Shown here in pieces: positions 62,786-64,000 of a stretch of 64,000 nt of DNA (position 1 is the first letter of the stretch; each line of letters starts with the position of its first letter). Where the stretch lies: contig CANNZV010001450.1 in the NCBI GenBank assembly GCA_947561585.1, positions 105,563 to 169,562 of the forward strand, written 5' to 3'. Made by a program: the position numbers and the translations under genes. Below the pieces are notes generated by a model. The model made no database searches. It worked only from the letters and a program-made list of their open reading frames with translations, and was not told the origin of the DNA. This stretch comes from Caprella mutica (lineage: Eukaryota > Arthropoda > Malacostraca > Amphipoda > Caprellidae).

Positions 62786-64000
62786 CTGATAGTACATCAT
62801 CACAGTGACTCTTTTCTCTGATAGTACATCATCACAGTGACTCTTTTCTCTGATAGTACATCATCACAGTGACTCTTTTCTCTGATAGTACATCATCACA
62901 GTGACTCTCTTCTCTGATAGTACATCATCACAGTGACTCTTTTCTCTGATAGTACATCATCATAGTGACTCTTTTCTCTGATAGTAAATCTTCACAGTGA
63001 CTCTTTTCTCTGATAGTAGATCATCACAGTGACTCTTTTCTCTGATAGTAGATCATCACAATGACTCTTTTCTCTGATAGTACATCATCACAGTGACTCT
63101 TTTCTCTGATAGTACATCATCAGTGACTCTTTTCTCTGATAGTACATCATCACAGTGACTCTTTTCTCTGATAGTACATCATCACAGTGACTCTTTTCTC
63201 TGATAGTACATCATCACAGTGACTCTTTTCTCTGATAGTACATCATCACAGTGACTCTTTTCTCTGATAGTACATCATCACAGTGACTCTTTTCTCTGAT
63301 AGTACATCATCACAGTGACTCTTTTCTCTGATAGTACATCATCACAGTGACTCTTTTCTCTGACAGTACATCATCACAGTGACTCTTTTCTCTGATAGTA
63401 CATCATCACAGTGACTCTTTTCTCTGATAGTACATCATCACAGTGACTCTCTTCTCTGATAGTACATCATCACAGTGACTCTTTTCTCTGATAGTACATC
63501 ATCATAGTGACTCTTTTCTCTGATAGTAAATCTTCACAGTGACTCTTTTCTCTGATAGTAGATCATCACAGTGACTCTTTTCTCTGATAGTAGATCATCA
63601 CAGTGACTCTTTTCTCTGATAGTACATCATCACAGTGACTCTTTCTCTGATAGTACATCATCAGTGACTCTTTTCTCTGATAGTACTTCATCACAGTGAC
63701 TCTTTTCTCTGATAGTACATCATCACAGTGACTCTTTTCTCTGATAGTACATTATCACAGTGACTCTTTTCTCTGATAGTACATCATCACAGTGACTCTT
63801 TTCTCTGATAGTACATCATCACAGTGACTCTTTTCTCTGATAGTACATCATCACAGTGACTCTTTTTCTCTGATAGTACATCATCACAGTGACTCTTTTC
63901 TCTGACAGTACATCATCACAGTGACTCTTTTCTCTGATAGTACATCATCACAGTGACTCTTTTCTCTGACAGTAAATCATCACAGTGACTCTTTCCTCTG
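62786..64000. repeat. Minisatellite, 32-bp unit, about 38 copies, runs off the window
   Basis: Same unit as 25508-25757 (TGATAGTACATCATCACAGT plus GACTCTTTTCTC). A run of marker variants occurs twice, about 542 bp apart. Confidence 0.97.

Larger units (their letters stand above)
58361..64000 (-). other. Upstream flank of exon A
   Basis: An acceptor-like TTTACAG at junction 58360/58361 could begin a 5' UTR part of exon A; the reading frame is closed by TAA upstream of the ATG. Further upstream there are two MITE copies (59433 and 61288), two perfect TGACGTCA palindromes (61214-61221 and 61543-61550) and two large minisatellites. I see no TATA-type promoter that I would defend and no supported exon. 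The stretches 58361-59432 and 59522-61287 are AT-rich and featureless to me. Confidence 0.4.

Overview
The window is AT-rich eukaryotic nuclear DNA with very few coding exons, long introns, GT-AG splice junctions, palindromic miniature elements and many minisatellites. It contains a 369-base assembly gap and shows no bacterial or viral operon layout. It looks like an invertebrate animal genome, and an arthropod is my weak guess. No protein here is familiar enough to fix the species.

One gene can be supported. It lies on the minus strand and spans at least 58316 to 11521, running off the left edge. Four coding exons are visible: A (56948-58316, holding the probable start codon), B (31701-32141), C (16378-16791) and D (11521-12288). 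Every junction I could read is phase 1 and the joined frame stays open, giving about 1,000 residues so far. The product is mostly polar and probably disordered, with acidic serine clusters, basic serine motifs and a Trp-containing helical stretch in exon D. I cannot name it.

The most interesting signal is in its introns. On the coding strand there are several zero-length 3'/5' splice-site fusions: a long pyrimidine tract, then AG followed at once by GTAAGT, GTATGT, GTACGT, GTGAGA or GTAGGA. They lie at junctions 47664/47665, 40784/40785, 25990/25991, 18562/18563 and 6272/6273, with weaker ones at 36872/36873 and two local duplicates near 26030 and 26068. This is the architecture of recursive-splicing ratchet points. 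They cut the 24.8-kb and 14.9-kb introns, and the partial last intron, into steps of roughly 2-9 kb. Three of them have a second GTGAGT donor 48-51 nt downstream, as expected for RS-exons; the one at 47617-47664 is a 48-nt, phase 1-1, fully open mini-exon.

The rest of the DNA is repeats. A palindromic MITE family has 24 recognisable copies or fragments. About 33 minisatellite arrays with units of 14-71 bp occupy roughly a quarter of the window. One 32-bp unit forms two arrays 37 kb apart, and several arrays have higher-order structure. Most open reading frames in the window are in-frame minisatellites (units of 15, 24, 30 or 45 bp) or chance frames, and are not listed as genes. From 58361 to the right edge is upstream flank: MITEs, two large arrays and no supported exon.
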